From assembly GCA_025345505.1 (NCBI GenBank), contig JANVCC010000072.1:770840-834839 (forward strand): a DNA stretch of 64,000 nt, read 5' to 3'. Source of the stretch: Todiramphus chloris collaris. Its lineage: Eukaryota; Chordata; Aves; Coraciiformes; Alcedinidae. The notes under the pieces are model-generated. The model was not told the DNA's origin, made no database searches, and saw only the letters and a program-made list of their open reading frames with translations. A program made the translations under genes and the position numbers. This document shows positions 24,775 to 37,695 of this stretch, piece by piece; the stretch's first letter is position 1, and every line of letters begins with the position of its first letter.

Positions 24775-27183
24775 AGGAAGCTCCTGCTCCAACAACATCT
24801 TCCTCTTCCTTCAGAGCAAGAAGAAGGATGCCAGGTATAGCTTGGCTATACCATTTCCAGGACACACTTCTGTACTGTGAGTGGTGAAGTGGCTGTAATC
24901 CCTTATGCTGAGCTGCCTGACACATATCAAGCCCAAATTACTTGCTCCCTGCATTCCAGAGATCACTTCCTCAGTCCTGCTACAGGACACAGAAGATACT
25001 AAATCATCAGAGTACTACCATTTCTCAAGATGAAGTTTGTTGTCCTTAATGAAAAAGGAAAAACAGAGCTCATGCTGCTTGACAGCTTTTGGTGCCCTGT
25101 AGAAAATGATTGCACATCCCTCATGAACAACCACAAGGGTCCATAGGATTTGTGGTCTGAACCGGGCCAGATGTTCCCCCTTCTAGGGGTTGGAGGCAGA
25201 GGTGCTGACGTCCTCTTACACCGGTGAAGTGCTTATTTTAGAAGAGCATCCTAAAAAGACATGTATGAAAACAGACCCCTTTGCCATCATGCATTGTTTG
25301 CTGCCAGAGACTGTGGCATGCGAGTTATTGGTCTATCCGTGATGTGGTCTATCAACTGTTTTCCTGCTAAAAACCAGTAAGTTGTGAAAGTGTTATTTGT
25401 TCCCCCACAACCCACTTTTTAAATTTTCACTGCAAACACAGCTTATTTACACTCTGTCTCTTTTTAAAATCAAGTGTCAACCAAGTGCTAAACTGCTGCT
25501 ATTTGCCAATGTTTCATTAACACCTTATTAACTTCCAACAGCTGAAGGTGACTGGACCCTCACCTCTGTTTATTTCCTCAAAGTAACAGTTAACTGAAGC
25601 ATCAGGATAGAGGCACTCCTGTAAATATGACTGAAAACAAATATGTATGCAGAATAAAATGATGTACAACTTCAGCCAGACCTGCTAACAGACACATCGA
25701 GTTAATTTTATGCACAGTCACATACTATCAAGTTTGGAGCTCAGATTCTTATTAGAGATAATAATAAAGATCTCTCTGTGATTTTTTTTTTTTTTCCCCC
25801 CTAGTCCATACCAGAAACTGGCTAAAACAGAAATAGAAACCTTGTACAAATTATGCCACCAGTAGTTTTGTATTTTGGTTTAAATACCAGGTAGAAATGT
25901 GTGATCCACTTGTAATGTAAATCAGCACAGCTCCACTGATTCCCATAAAACCTGTAGTGGTTTATACAGCTGCGCCTGCAGCATTGAATCACAGTCCATG
26001 CAGATGTAACTGTAAAAGAAAGAAATAAAAAGGGGAAAGAAAAAAAAAGCAAGCAAACCCCAAGAAATGGGACTCCCAGAGCAGGGAGGTAGGAAGCATC
26101 CTCCTTCAGATGGATCCCTGAGGTATAAAAACCTTTCTTTACCTTTCCCCTATTCCCCTGCCCTACTCTGTCTTCCTGCCCTCCTCCCTCTTTTCCCTGT
26201 TCTTATCTAATTTGAAAGGAAAAGGACAGGACAGCTTAAATCTATATGTTTGCTATACCTCCCCTTTCCTCTGTTTTCCATTTTACAAAAAACCTTTCCT
26301 GCTGTTTTTTGTCCCACACTGCCAGACCATCAGTCTGCACACACAGAGAAAGGATCCAATTTGGTGGAAGGCAATTCATAGGGGTTTCCACTCTTCTGCT
26401 CAAATGGGCAGTGCCTTTTGAGCTTCACTAATGCTGGAGGAGCTGGGGCTGTTCTGCTGGGTCTCCAGTTTATATTTCTGTTTTTAATGGCATATTGGTT
26501 TTTACAACTGCAGTGCACAAGTATTAACACTTGGAGCTTGGCTGTCAGAGTGCTAGTTATGACTTTTCATCGTTCAGATGTTTCCAATGAGATAAAATGG
26601 GGGAGGTCTCTTCTATCATGTTAAACATCTAAAAAGAACTTGAACTAATAATTTCTGATTTCAGTAAATATCCTCATATCAACTACAAAATTTTCATACT
26701 GTCCTTCACACATACAATGAAAAAAAGCAATGAACAAAAACTTTGCTTTCTGAAGTATTCTCTGAAAAAGCTGATGAATCACAAAGAAGCTAAGGTGGAA
26801 AGAGTAAAAAGAAAGGAACTGGCAGGTATTTGGGAACAGAAGTAAAAATAATCATATAGGTGATAAATAAAACATGAATAAAGTACATGGGATTTTGGTG
26901 CCACTAACAAAAGTAGCATACCCCAGTCTTTGCAAGGCTGGAACCTTGCATTTTTCTTCTCATCTAAAAATATTGTGTTAATCTACAACATTTTAAAATA
27001 ATTTCTAACTCATAACTTGAGCATTCATGTAGCTTATCTGATATGATCAATATTTTTTTGCACCTAAATTTTAATCTCCTGTTCTTTTAGCGTTCAAAGG
27101 TTTTAAAAGTCTTCAGGGCCATATATTTTACTTGAGGATTGTAATGAATGCTTTGCTCTCAGTTCTCTCTCTGCAAGTACATT

Positions 27184-27292
27184 GGACCAGATTTGGTCTC
27201 ATTAGTGTCAATATAAATCTGGAATAGTTCCACTAGTCTCTGTAATGTTACTCCAAATACCTGCTGATTTAACTGAGATCACAAGCTGGTCC
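27184..27292. repeat. Imperfect 109 bp palindrome, probably an ancient amniote interspersed repeat
   Basis: The element starts GGACCAG and ends CTGGTCC. Inner pairs also match imperfectly (TAAATCTGGAATAG against the complement of ATGTTACTCCAAATA; GGTCTCA against TGAGATC), centred near 27238. It resembles a repeat common in turtle, crocodile and bird DNA built around a 'TCTGGAGTAACTCCA...TGGAGTTACTCC' fold-back. The family name is not certain. It looks old, with many mismatches between arms. Confidence 0.6.
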
Positions 27293-28304
27293 ATTGACCT
27301 AAGTGGTGTCAGTGGGGATGTACGGAGAAGAAAATTTGATCTACTAAATTCAAATCCTTGAGGTGTTGTTCTAGCAGCCAAGTTATTTAGAAAGAAAACA
27401 CTGAACTTGAGTGTTGACCCTCCATCCCAGCTGGATCTCCATGTAAACTGTGCTCCTGCTGTAGCCTTTTAAATAGATCAGCAATTTACATCTTAAATAG
27501 ATCAGCAATTCAAATTAGTGAAATGTTAGAATGTAGGTAGCATGGAGGGGGGACAACTTAAGCACTACCTGAAATTTCATCAGTGTTCAACAGTATAACT
27601 CCCCTTACATTTTCTGAGAGCAGGGACTGGATGGGCTGTAAAGATTTAACTACTGCAGGTCTGTGCCCAGAGATGGCAGGAGTGACTGTTACGTAAAGGA
27701 TGGGCAGATGTGAACATAGTGACCTAGACCTTCCTTGGTCAGACCTTGACAAGTGAGCTTATGCTCAAATGTCACCATGAAGAAACCTATCACGGAAACA
27801 GTTCAGACAACTGTGGGAAACACAAACATGTTCTGGCCTGGTGTGGTTTACTAGTACAGATGTGTCCTACAAGTCTCCTCCAGAGCATGGGATAAGCTGG
27901 GAGGAGCACAGCCTACAGAACAGGGATCCAACAGCCCTGCCACTGATACTGAGCCCTGAGATGACCACAGGCCCATGTGTCAGAGACCCCAGCCATGCTT
28001 CGGTTGCCTTTTGGCTGCCAGATGCAAGCACAAGATGATGGCTTCACGCTCTAATTCCTACTCCTTTAAATGTCCAAGCATTTCTGAGAACAGGAGTTTG
28101 TTCCCAGGAGCTCTGGGGTCTAAAATGGATGTAGGTCCCTCTAGGATCAAGCTGCAATGCCCTGTAGGTTTTTAAGTCATATTCTTGCATTTTAGCACCA
28201 AAGTAGGTGGTCTGGATCGCACCAAAGATAAATTACTGGCAATGAAAACAATGCGTAAACATAGGAAAATGTCAATGGAAAGGCCAGTGTAAGAAGGGCC
28301 TGTG
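27293..28304. other. Non-coding, nothing recognised apart from a 24 bp duplication
   Basis: The tandem duplication at 27469-27516 is the only structure seen. Confidence 0.65.
27469..27516. repeat. Tandem duplication, 24 bp period
   Basis: TTAAATAGATCAGCAATT occurs at 27469-27486 and again at 27493-27510. The last six bases of each unit have diverged. Confidence 0.9.
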
Positions 28305-29115
28305 TCGGTCTGTGTTGTACTACTGCTCTGCTCGCCGGGCCCTGCAGAGACCCGGCCTCACGTCTTCCGTGGCGCCACGCACACAGCAGAGTCGCTGGCC
28401 AGCGAGGGCCCAGCCCGTTCTCCCTGCAGCAGGCCAGAGGCATTCCTGTGGGCTAGCGGCAACCAGTCCTGACCCAGTCCTGGGAAAACATCACACTGAC
28501 ACACAGGCAGACTTTTAATAAGATACTTCGTTTGTCTGCAGCTTTTTGCTTTGCTTCCTCGTGTATTTGTCTCTCCCTTCAGGTGTCTAACCATTGTTGC
28601 CGGGCGCTGAAAGGATTTAGCTACATTATTGACCTTCAGTGCTGATCTTACTCTAAACACAACAGATGATTTCTGGGTGATAAAACGCTGCTGCAGTCCT
28701 CAAGGCAAGAATCACTTTTCTCTCAAGAAACGAAGAAGCCTCTGTAGTTACATTCGGTCCACGCTTGCCTCACGCACACAAAAGGCCTCTAATTGCTGCC
28801 GCCAATTAAAGGCACGCAATGCAGGCATGCACACCATGGCGCCGGGCCTGGCCGTCCTCTGCTGAAGGAACCCGCCTGCATTTCACCAGCCCGCCTCACG
28901 CCCTGACTCGCAGCACACAGCGGTGTCAGGCACTTCAGTGTCCGCCTTAAAAAGCATCTCCACCGATCACAACACAATTATTCTTAATCCCTCCAGCTCT
29001 GATGTTTGTTCACCTCACGCCAGGAGGAAGAATAGGGGGCAGTTGCTCAGGATAAACACGAGTAACGGTGGGAGATCCCCTCAGGAGAGGCTCTGTCACC
29101 GAGGACATTTGCCTC
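28305..29115. promoter_or_regulatory. CpG-rich block, candidate orphan CpG island or enhancer
   Basis: CG dinucleotides are clustered here (11 in about 150 bp at 28320-28470, and many more to 29115), while surrounding DNA is AT-rich and CpG-poor. No coding exon or repeat was recognised. At 28790-28808, TAATTG and CAATTA face each other across 7 bp, a paired homeodomain-type core arrangement. A nearby ATG in GC-rich context (ATGGCGCCG at about 28837) opens only a 9-codon frame. It lies about 16 kb beyond the TRIQK stop. A promoter of an unannotated non-coding RNA or an enhancer is possible; function is inference. Confidence 0.5.
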
Positions 29116-32100
29116 ATTGACAGCCCTGCGCAGCCTGTCGGCTTGGCTGCTGCTCTCCGCAAGAGAAATGGCAGCGGTTCAGGCTGTTAAGGTGTGATTG
29201 ATAGGTGCTGTCAGTCCCTACCTGTCAGCTCATCGCACTGACAGGAGCGAGATCCCCCCAAGGGACACAGCCGTACACAATACAGCCCACCCATCCTGCT
29301 CACAGAGACCCTGACGTCCTGCTGCAGAGCTCCTGGCAGGTGGTAATCTGCTCTGTGGGGCTGGGGGAGGGCAAGCGAAGAGCTGCGAGCTCTGCTTTTG
29401 CTGGCAAGGGCAATGACATCTCTCTCAGAAGTACCTGGAGATGCTGGAGCAGGGCCATGAGCTCAGCCGAGGTGGGCTGGCTGCTGCGGAGGGCTGGTTC
29501 AGCCTGGGGTTAGGACAGATCTCGCTGCTGCAGCTGCAGCTGCAGGGACGTCAGTGGGAGAAACTTGTGGGATGCTGGCACAACTCCACAGCTTTGCATG
29601 TGCAACATTAAACACGTGCAGAGGGTTTGCAGTATCTGCTTCTGAGCCTGAGGGATGACAGAGGTGATACAACCATTTGCCCCTGCTTGGAGGAATCCCT
29701 CCACAGACGTGCACGGTGGTGCTGGCACATATAGCTGTGAATTCCTCACCCCTCAGGAGAAAGGCTCAATGTCATCTGACTGTTCCTCTGATTTCACATG
29801 AACCTAAATAAAATTACCCAGTCAGAATAACAAATGACCCTAGAAATCATTTTTTTCTTCTTTGTGTTTGCTAGCAGGAGATTTAACACTGTTTTTCGAC
29901 ACCGTAGTTTAAACAGGATCTTTTAATCCACGAGAACATCTGAATCAGACCATTCAGCCAGCGTCAACACAAGAAAGCCACAGCAAGAAAATGCAGTTAC
30001 CTTTCATCAGCCCCATCCCTTTCTTGTTGTCCCCTTCTCCTCCCCACCCTCTACCCCCAGATCAGCGGTGGTCAACCTTTGCGCAGTGTGACCCGCCTCT
30101 CCTTGCATCTGGCTCACAGCAGCACTGGGGCTCTTGGGCCAGAAAACCCCACCAGGGCCATCCAAAGCACACTGACGTCAGTGGAAAGACTCCCACTGAC
30201 TTCAGGGGAGGCTGCATCAGTCCCAGGTTGAAGCAGAGCCATCTTTCCTTCAAAACCTTTACTTCATAGGCCAGCACCGGCCTCTCATTAAGACTTTGGG
30301 GAACTTGCTACACGGTGCCTCGCAAGGCGAGCGCTGACGTGGCTGCTGGATCGCTCCTTTCATCTGGTGCCTCAGATAGGAGCGTGGCTCACAGCTTCCC
30401 TTTCCCCTCCAAATCAAAGCCAGCGACTGCAGCTGCACAGACCAGCGAGTCTGTTTAGTTTCTGTGGGCCAACAGCCACCAGCTGTAGAGGCTGCTGTGC
30501 TTTTTGCTGGATGTGAGCTTTTAATTCCAATAGACAATGTGTACAAATATTTCCTATATCAAAAATGTTCCCTATCTTCCTAAGTTAATTAAATGCTAAT
30601 TTTCTAATGAGGTGACAACAATGGCAACAACCTGTTATCAGCTTGCTAGTTAGTGCCCTTAACCAATGGGTGAACACAGAACCCTTGTGATGTTATTAAA
30701 CGACATTCCTATATTAATGAATGACTTTTGCAGCTGTATTATTCTGAAGCTGGACAGAAATGGGGATAGTAATTAAGTGAAAAAAAATTTACATTATTTG
30801 GAGATTGCCTAGTTGCTCTGTGCTATTTATTATTTTGCAGTGTTGTTATAGAAACCCCTCATGTGTTTTCATGCTCACTGCTTGCTAGTTTAGCAAGAAA
30901 TGGTGTGAGGAAAACTCAGGATAAAAGTGATGTTCAATATCCATTGAGCACAAAAGTTTCCTGAGTTATGCAATAAAAAAGAAAAAGCCACTTGGAGTTC
31001 ATATTAAAGGGTGGTCAAGTTATCTGTTACATCTTGGTACTCAGAGACTCGGGCACTTAAAACTTGGCAGAAGTGGAATTTATGTGCTTACATCCAAAAC
31101 ACAGATTAACTGCTGTCTACTTCAGGAGGTTTCCAAACTGCCTCTGACTTTAGCTTCCAGTACAAAAGCTCCCCAGGTATCTGTAATTCTGGTTATACCC
31201 AAGAGCTCTTCAGTCTTCAAAAAGGTCAAGCTGCCCAATATGCAGTTCAGGCACTGCAGCAAGTCACTGAAAAAATATGTCTCTCTGTTTATCTTCCCCC
31301 TGAGCTGGTTTGAGTGCTCTGAAAATCCCTGCCAAACATCTCTGAAACTGGATTTTTTCATAAAACACAATGGCAGCTATCAGTTTATTTTAAAATATGG
31401 CTGCTGGAGTCCTCCCCTTTTCTAGTCTACTGCAGTACTTGAATGGGGTATGAGAGATACAGTTCAATGCTTCACTTTGTCCTGTCAGAGCTCATTCCTC
31501 CTGTGATACACTCCAGTCAGGAGGCTTCATCCCCCTGGAAGCCAGTGTGATATTCTCTCCTTTCTTCTCACAGAAAAGGAGTGGTCATTTCCATCAGGAC
31601 TGTGATCTAGAGATGTGACAGTTGCTCCACCCTTCACAGAGATGTTTTAGGCACATACCATGAAGAGACCATTCAAATGGCAAGGAAAGGGAGAAGACTT
31701 CATAAGGGCACAGAGATTCAAAAGCCCATTAAAAAAAAGCCATTCAAAAGTGGAGAAGGCCATGGGATTTCAGACGGGCTCCTGACTTCCACATCTCCAC
31801 GTCCTGTGATAAAGGTAAGGCAGCATGCTCCATCCCTGTGCACCTCCATGTGCTGCTCGTGGACCCTGGGTGCTCAGCTAAGGATCAGGGACTGAGAAAT
31901 CGAACACTGCAACAGCAGAGTGTAGTGACGGGTAAAAGGTTCATTAGTCTTGAATCGTCTGAAACCCTGGGGTTTGTATTTGGGAACTTCCAAATATTTT
32001 TCTGCCATAGGTCAGAATGCTTTGAGAGGTAGAAAGGACAGACTTATTTTTTCACCACATTGGACAACAGGCTACATTAACAAAGACTGATCCAGATTTC

Positions 32101-35100
32101 ATTAGCAATTAGTTGTATCCACCGTGTTTAGATAATCAGATAGCGTATTTTCCATGCAGAACATTTTAGAGCCCTTCTCTTAATGGTATGAATCTTGTCA
32201 CAATGAGCAACAGGTGAGATGCACCTGTAAAGCATTTCTCTGAATACTTCACACAGTCACTGTAATGATGTCCTACAATGGAATAATAAAGCCTGCCAGG
32301 AAAATGAAGTCGTAATATGAAAATCATGTTCAAGAACTGGTTTAAAACAATTTGCTTACTAAATTCAGACAAATATCTCCAACATGTTTTCATTACATTT
32401 AGTGCTAGCTAAGTCAAGGCAAAAAATGTAAGGCTGATAATAAACTTTAAGTCCATTCACGTTAAGCAATAGTTAGACAAATACCTTTGTTGTATTCCTC
32501 TGTGTGCTTCTTTCTACTCCAGATGTGGATAAATAAATTCTTATTATTCTCTCCTAGTAGCTGACAATTATGATAATAATGATAACAGTAAAATAGTTTA
32601 CATTTAAAGATATTTTTTCCTCAAATCATTCTACAAATATTGTGAAATGATGTGGTGGGACCACTTAAACTAGTTACAGAAATGTGGTAACCTCTGGAAT
32701 GAATCACAACATCTGTTTAGACATGGATGATGTCAATACTGCATGGCAGATTAGGATTGAGAGAAAGGAGAAGTATTATAATTAATAATGAAACAGAAAT
32801 TATTTGAGTCGAGGTTTGTAGGAAAACCACAGCTACAACCCCTTAGCTTTGGAGAAAACTTCTATGGAGTTTTTAGTAATTATTATGTCTTTGAGATTTG
32901 CCTCATCCTAGCAGCAAAATCTCCACCTGTACAGATATCCCAGCAACATGCTGGAGGAAGGAAAAACCTGCCAGTGGTGGACTGGCACTGCAGCTTCCCA
33001 AAGGCTGTGAAACAGGTGTTCTGAGCAAGTTTCAGGATGAATCCTTCTGGCACCACACAGTCAGCGAAGTGAACCGCTTTTTAAGATGCCTGTTTTCATC
33101 TCAGTTTATCACTGTTATCTCAATGAATTTGTCATTAGTCATCGTGGTGGATTTAATTAAAATAGTTAAAGTATTTAAATTATTAATGTTTTAATAATTA
33201 GAAATAATATTATAATCCATGACTGAATAATGTATACAAATATTCAATGTACTTTTTGGAAAGGAGGGTCTAGGTTTCTTCTTTTCCCTATAATTTCAAT
33301 TCTGAACTATTCAGAAGTTGCAACTCTATCAATACTGGCTTCCTGCAAAATACAGTGATTGCAAAACATCTTATTTAATGCAGCCCAAGAAAACACATGT
33401 GTGGGAGTCAGAGAGCAATACACCTTCCTAAAGTTCTGCTAAAATCTTAGTGGTGTGTGGAGATCCAATCATGTGAAAAAGATCAGAAGAAATCCAAGTC
33501 ATAAATAAAAAGGAAGTCATTATGTCAGAGCAAATTTAGAACCTTTACACAGAAAGTCGAATTACTCTGAACGTGTCCACATATCTTATTTCTCAATAAG
33601 ATATTCATGCATATTCACTCTTCTTACAGGCAAGAAACATGGGATACCCCAAGAGCAGCTGGGGACAGTCCTTCAGAAATCACTGCCCAACAACCCAAGA
33701 ACACCCAGAAGTAAATTTAATATTACCATGGCATGAAGTGGATCCGTGTGTTACCAGACAGGTTGTTGCAAAAGTCACCTGTGGTCCCATTGTGGACAGG
33801 GAGAACACATCCTGGAGGACCGCAGCCCTTTGGAGGCATGTTCACACATCTGCAACCCCAGGCTGACTCTGCTCTCTGGAGTGTTCTGGCACGGGTAGTG
33901 GTTCATTGTACATTCAGAAGCAGCTGAGGATCAACCCTAAAACAAACCAACCTCTAAACTCCCGTCATTTCTGATGGGAGTTGGATTTAGACAACATCCT
34001 CCTGACGACTTAGCGTATAGACTTTGAGTCCCCCGAGGCTTCTGCTCATCCTCCTGCGTGCATTTCTGTATCCATGGTATTGCTTGCTCAGGTCTACTGC
34101 ACAGCTAAGCCCTGTCAATCCCTAACTGCTCGGAAGGCTGATGCGGCAGCAAGGCGGGCGCACTGCAGGGACTCAGGACTCCCAGGGCAGGCAATACCAC
34201 CGGGTCCAGACATGAGAGCGTAACCATGAAGGGTCTCCTGTGTTCTCCAATACAAGCTGCCCTGCTTGAGGCACTGCACCCACGTCTGTGAGCAAGGGCA
34301 ACCTGGGCCAGCCACAGTGAATCAAGCCCATCACCTGCATGGACTTTTCCCTCTTGAATGCAGCTGCCATATACCCCGAACCCAAGCCATTAGGAACATT
34401 ACAGTATTATTCAAATCAACTTTGTTTTTCAAGAGGGATGAAAGGCAGTGATATAATTCACAAATAGTGGGTGTTGGTGGGTGGTAGTTTTATCTAGAGG
34501 TTTTCAAGCTTTTTTTCGCCTGGGTGAGAAAGTTTTCTTTCTTGGAGACATCCTACGTAATTGCTGTTGAAGGATCACACAGGTTTGGTTTTCCCAAGTT
34601 CTCAGGCAGAGTGAGCTGGCCAAAGGCTTGGGCATCAGATTGAGAGGCAGTGCTGCTCCTTCGGGCCATGACATTGCTGTGGATTTGAGGCTCTGGAAGA
34701 AGGGGCTGCTCCTCTTGCTGTTTGCTGTCCTCATTTCAGGATCTTTTATTGAGCCTTCCACATGACTTGATTATTCCTTCACCGGGACATAGACAAACCA
34801 AGGCTTTTTCTACTGTGCTTTCCAAAGAGCAACAACAGTGTCTTTCTCAGAGTATCCCAGTTTCACCTCCAAGGACAGCTGTGATGTCTGCCTCTACATG
34901 ATTAAGGCTAGCATATAGCACAGGTTTTACAAAATATCCTCTTTTTCCTCCTCATTAGCCTGCCAACTTCAGCTCTCAGCCTATGCTAAGGTCAAGGAAC
35001 ACCTTGTGAGAGGAGCAACATAAGAAAAAATCTCTCACACATGTGACAGTCTGTATTCCTCAAGACTTCTGAGACACATGAGAACTTGACAGCGTGTGAA

Positions 35101-36969
35101 CAGGTTGCTGGTGGATCTGTTTTTGATATTTGACTGTGAGGCACATAATAGTGGGGTATCTATATAAGCTATAATGTAATGAACGGAAAGCTTTATTTCT
35201 GCAGCTCTCTAAACTGGGGGAGTTAGGTAGCCTGGTGTTTTGTAATCCTGTTTTACTTAATTAAGTATTCCTGTTGGCTGGGTGGAAAGATGTGTTACCC
35301 TGTTACTAGCACATGATGAAAAGAGGCAGACATCATTAGTGTGCATGACTTCTTCCTCAGACCCCATCAGAGCTAGGGCCTCTATAGTTCCTCTGGAACA
35401 GAATTATCATATTTCTCATTGAAATGTTTTTTCTTTCGTACTTAGCTGCAGAGATTTCCCCATTACAAGTACTAAACTGTTTGGTTGTCTGTAATGTGTC
35501 TAGACTTGCAAAGATTCATTTACAAATGAACCCCTGTTGTTAGGTTCAGGAAGGTCTATTTTAGCACTTGTGGATCTTACATTCCTGAGTTGTTAAAGAC
35601 TTGACCAACTTTTAATCATCCTTAGCATGCATGATAGATACTTCTCCCAACCTCAACTCTTACTTCTGAAGAGTAAGATTGCACTGGGATCCTCTCATAA
35701 GTTTTCTTGGGTTCGTGCCATTGGATGAGGGAATGCATAAGAAGGAGCATCTGGCAGTACATCTGCATGCTGTCCCTGCTGACATCCTGAGATCCATCTG
35801 CCTGGGCTCACTCCTCCCTTCATACAGAGCTTGACACATCTGGTACCACAGTGCCAGACAACCTCAGCAAATACTTCTCTCTCCAAGGGAGACTGAGTCA
35901 CTTTTTTCAGTGTCTTCATCTTGTGTTATCTCATTGCTAACCTGATGGCAGTCTCTTTTCAAATTGCTCACAGCTTTCTGGAAGGAATCCAAAATGCCTT
36001 GATCTGAGCAAGCTGGAAGGCGTGATCTAGGTGCAAAGATCAAAACCATCCTTCTCCAGACAAATGACCTTGAAGTTTTAGTTCTTTACAGAGGACATGA
36101 AAACTAAGATGGTAACTGAGATAAATGTTCAAGGGTGGATGTGACAGGTCTGTACCTCAAGGCTTTACAAGGAAGCAGTAAGGAAGTGCTGAAGGCCCCC
36201 AGGCCAGCTCCATAGTTAGCTGATCAATTGAAAGTCAGTTATAATTTTTTTTCTGTTACTCTACATCACTTTGCATTATACATTACTGTACATACCCTCT
36301 GGCAGACCCTTTCAAAGCAACTGACGAACTCAAGGCTTAACAAGGATATTATAATTTTCTTGTTTAATTTTTGGGAAACATGAGACCATTTCTCATTCTG
36401 AGTTGTCAATGACAATCCCCAAACTAGTGGTGGAATGGTAGCTTTGTGGAAACTGCTCTAGAGGTTTGTACTGTAAGGAATGATGAATACATGACAGAGG
36501 AGTAAGCCTGACTGTTATCCTTTATAAATGTGCAGTGTAATGAAAACTTCCTTTCTGTATTATGTATTAAATTTTAAATTGAACATGTATTATGCTTATT
36601 CACAACCCCTGTGCTGATGGAATGATTCTTATTTCCAAATGCCCTTGCTCACAGGGAGCATTTTTTCTTTCTTCTGTCTGTATATTTTACGTGACTATGT
36701 ACAAAACAGAAGTTATTCTCCCCTATACGTAGTAATTCATCTAGTAAGAGACACTTCTTTTGTGTAGAAGAACCTAACATAGTGTAGCACAAACACCTGT
36801 TCCCGTGAGTTTGAGGGTGCAACAATCACAAGCAAAGCATGTATGCGTTGTCTCTCCATCCACCCCTAACCCTGACATAGTCCAGTTACAGCTGTATGTA
36901 TACAACAGGTTGAATAATGCATATGAAATCTCCTTAAGCCTTTATTTTGTTCTTCTTGGTTGTCCTTAG
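29116..36969. other. Non-coding, nothing recognised apart from an old repeat remnant near 30.2 kb
   Basis: GC stays moderately raised to about 30.5 kb and then falls to the AT-rich background. No exon was recognised. A short CTG/CAG-type run (CTGCTGCAGCTGCAGCTGCA) lies near 29525-29545. Confidence 0.65.
30158..30225. repeat. Old repeat remnant with CACTGACTTCAG motifs and a perfect CRE palindrome
   Basis: Two nearly complementary 12-mers (30173-30184 and 30193-30204, one mismatch) flank an 8 bp spacer. The following AGGCTGCATCAGTCCC completes a pattern typical of old amniote repeats. The first arm sits in a perfect 14 bp palindrome, CACTGACGTCAGTG (30170-30183), which contains the CRE consensus TGACGTCA. 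Confidence 0.4.
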
Positions 36970-37695
36970 AGTCATAGAATGGTTTGGGTTGGAAGGGACC
37001 TTAAAGATCATCTAGTTCCAACGCCCCTGACATGGGCAGGGACACCTCCCACCAGAGCAGGCTACGCAAAGCCCCATCCAACCTGGTCTTGAACACATCC
37101 AGTGATGGAGCATCCACAACTTCCCTGGGCAACCTGTTCCAGTGACTCACCACCATCACACTGAAGAACTTTATAGTTTCTAAACTGTAGCTACCCCCTT
37201 GCAGTTTGAAGCCATTACCCCTTGTCCTATCGCTACAAGCCCTTGTAAAAAGTCTCTCCCCAGCTTTCTTGTAGGCCACCTTCAGATGCTGGAGGACTGC
37301 AATAAGGTTTTCCTGGAGCCTTCTCTTCTCCAGGATCAACAACCCCAACTCTCTCAGCCTGTCCTTGTAGGAGAGGTGATCCAGCCATCTGAGCATATTT
37401 GTGGCCCTCCTCTGGACTTATTCCAACAGGCCCATGTCCTTCTCGTGTTTGGGGCTCCAGAGCCAGACACAGTACTCCAGGTGGGGTGTAACCAGAGCAA
37501 AGTAGAGGGGAAGAATAACCTCCCTTGACCTGCTGGCCACGCTTCTTTTGATGCAGCCCAGGATACATTTTTCTTTCTGGGCTGCACCTGTACATTGTTG
37601 GCTTATGTTGAGCTTTTCATCAGCCAGTACCCCCAGCTCTTTCTCCTCAGGGCTGCTCTCAGTCCATATACTGCCCAGCCTGTATTTGTGCATCA
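36970..37695 (-). mobile_element. CR1 LINE, 5'-truncated 3' end with broken ORF2
   Basis: The plus strand starts with the reverse complement of a CR1 3' end (TCATAGAATGGTTTGGGTTGG...) and runs back through the 3' UTR into the end of ORF2. On the minus strand, 37418-37696 encodes a segment with EKELGVLADEKLN, CIKRSVASRSREVILPLY and PHLEYCVW, the C-terminal region of CR1 ORF2 beyond the reverse transcriptase core. The frame then stops and the homology resumes in another frame at 37001-37396 (DRLRELGLLILEKRR, FTRACSDRTRGNGFKL, WNRLPREVVDAPSL). The break near 37397-37417 is a small deletion or frameshift. The copy lacks the endonuclease and most of the reverse transcriptase, so it cannot move. 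The long readable frames suggest it is younger than the other CR1 pieces here. Confidence 0.96.

Larger units (their letters stand above)
17986..27183. other. Non-coding, nothing recognised beyond simple repeats
   Basis: This holds the GGTT/poly(G) tract at 20669-20690, A-run/C-run motifs at 20831-20847 and 21876-21893, and the 20 bp duplication at 24735-24774. Open frames reach only about 110 codons. Confidence 0.7.

Noticed and set aside
30062..30100. Possible hAT transposon end (GCGGTGGTCAACCTTTGCGC)
   Set aside because: The start resembles hAT termini, but no matching inverted terminus or 8 bp duplication was found.
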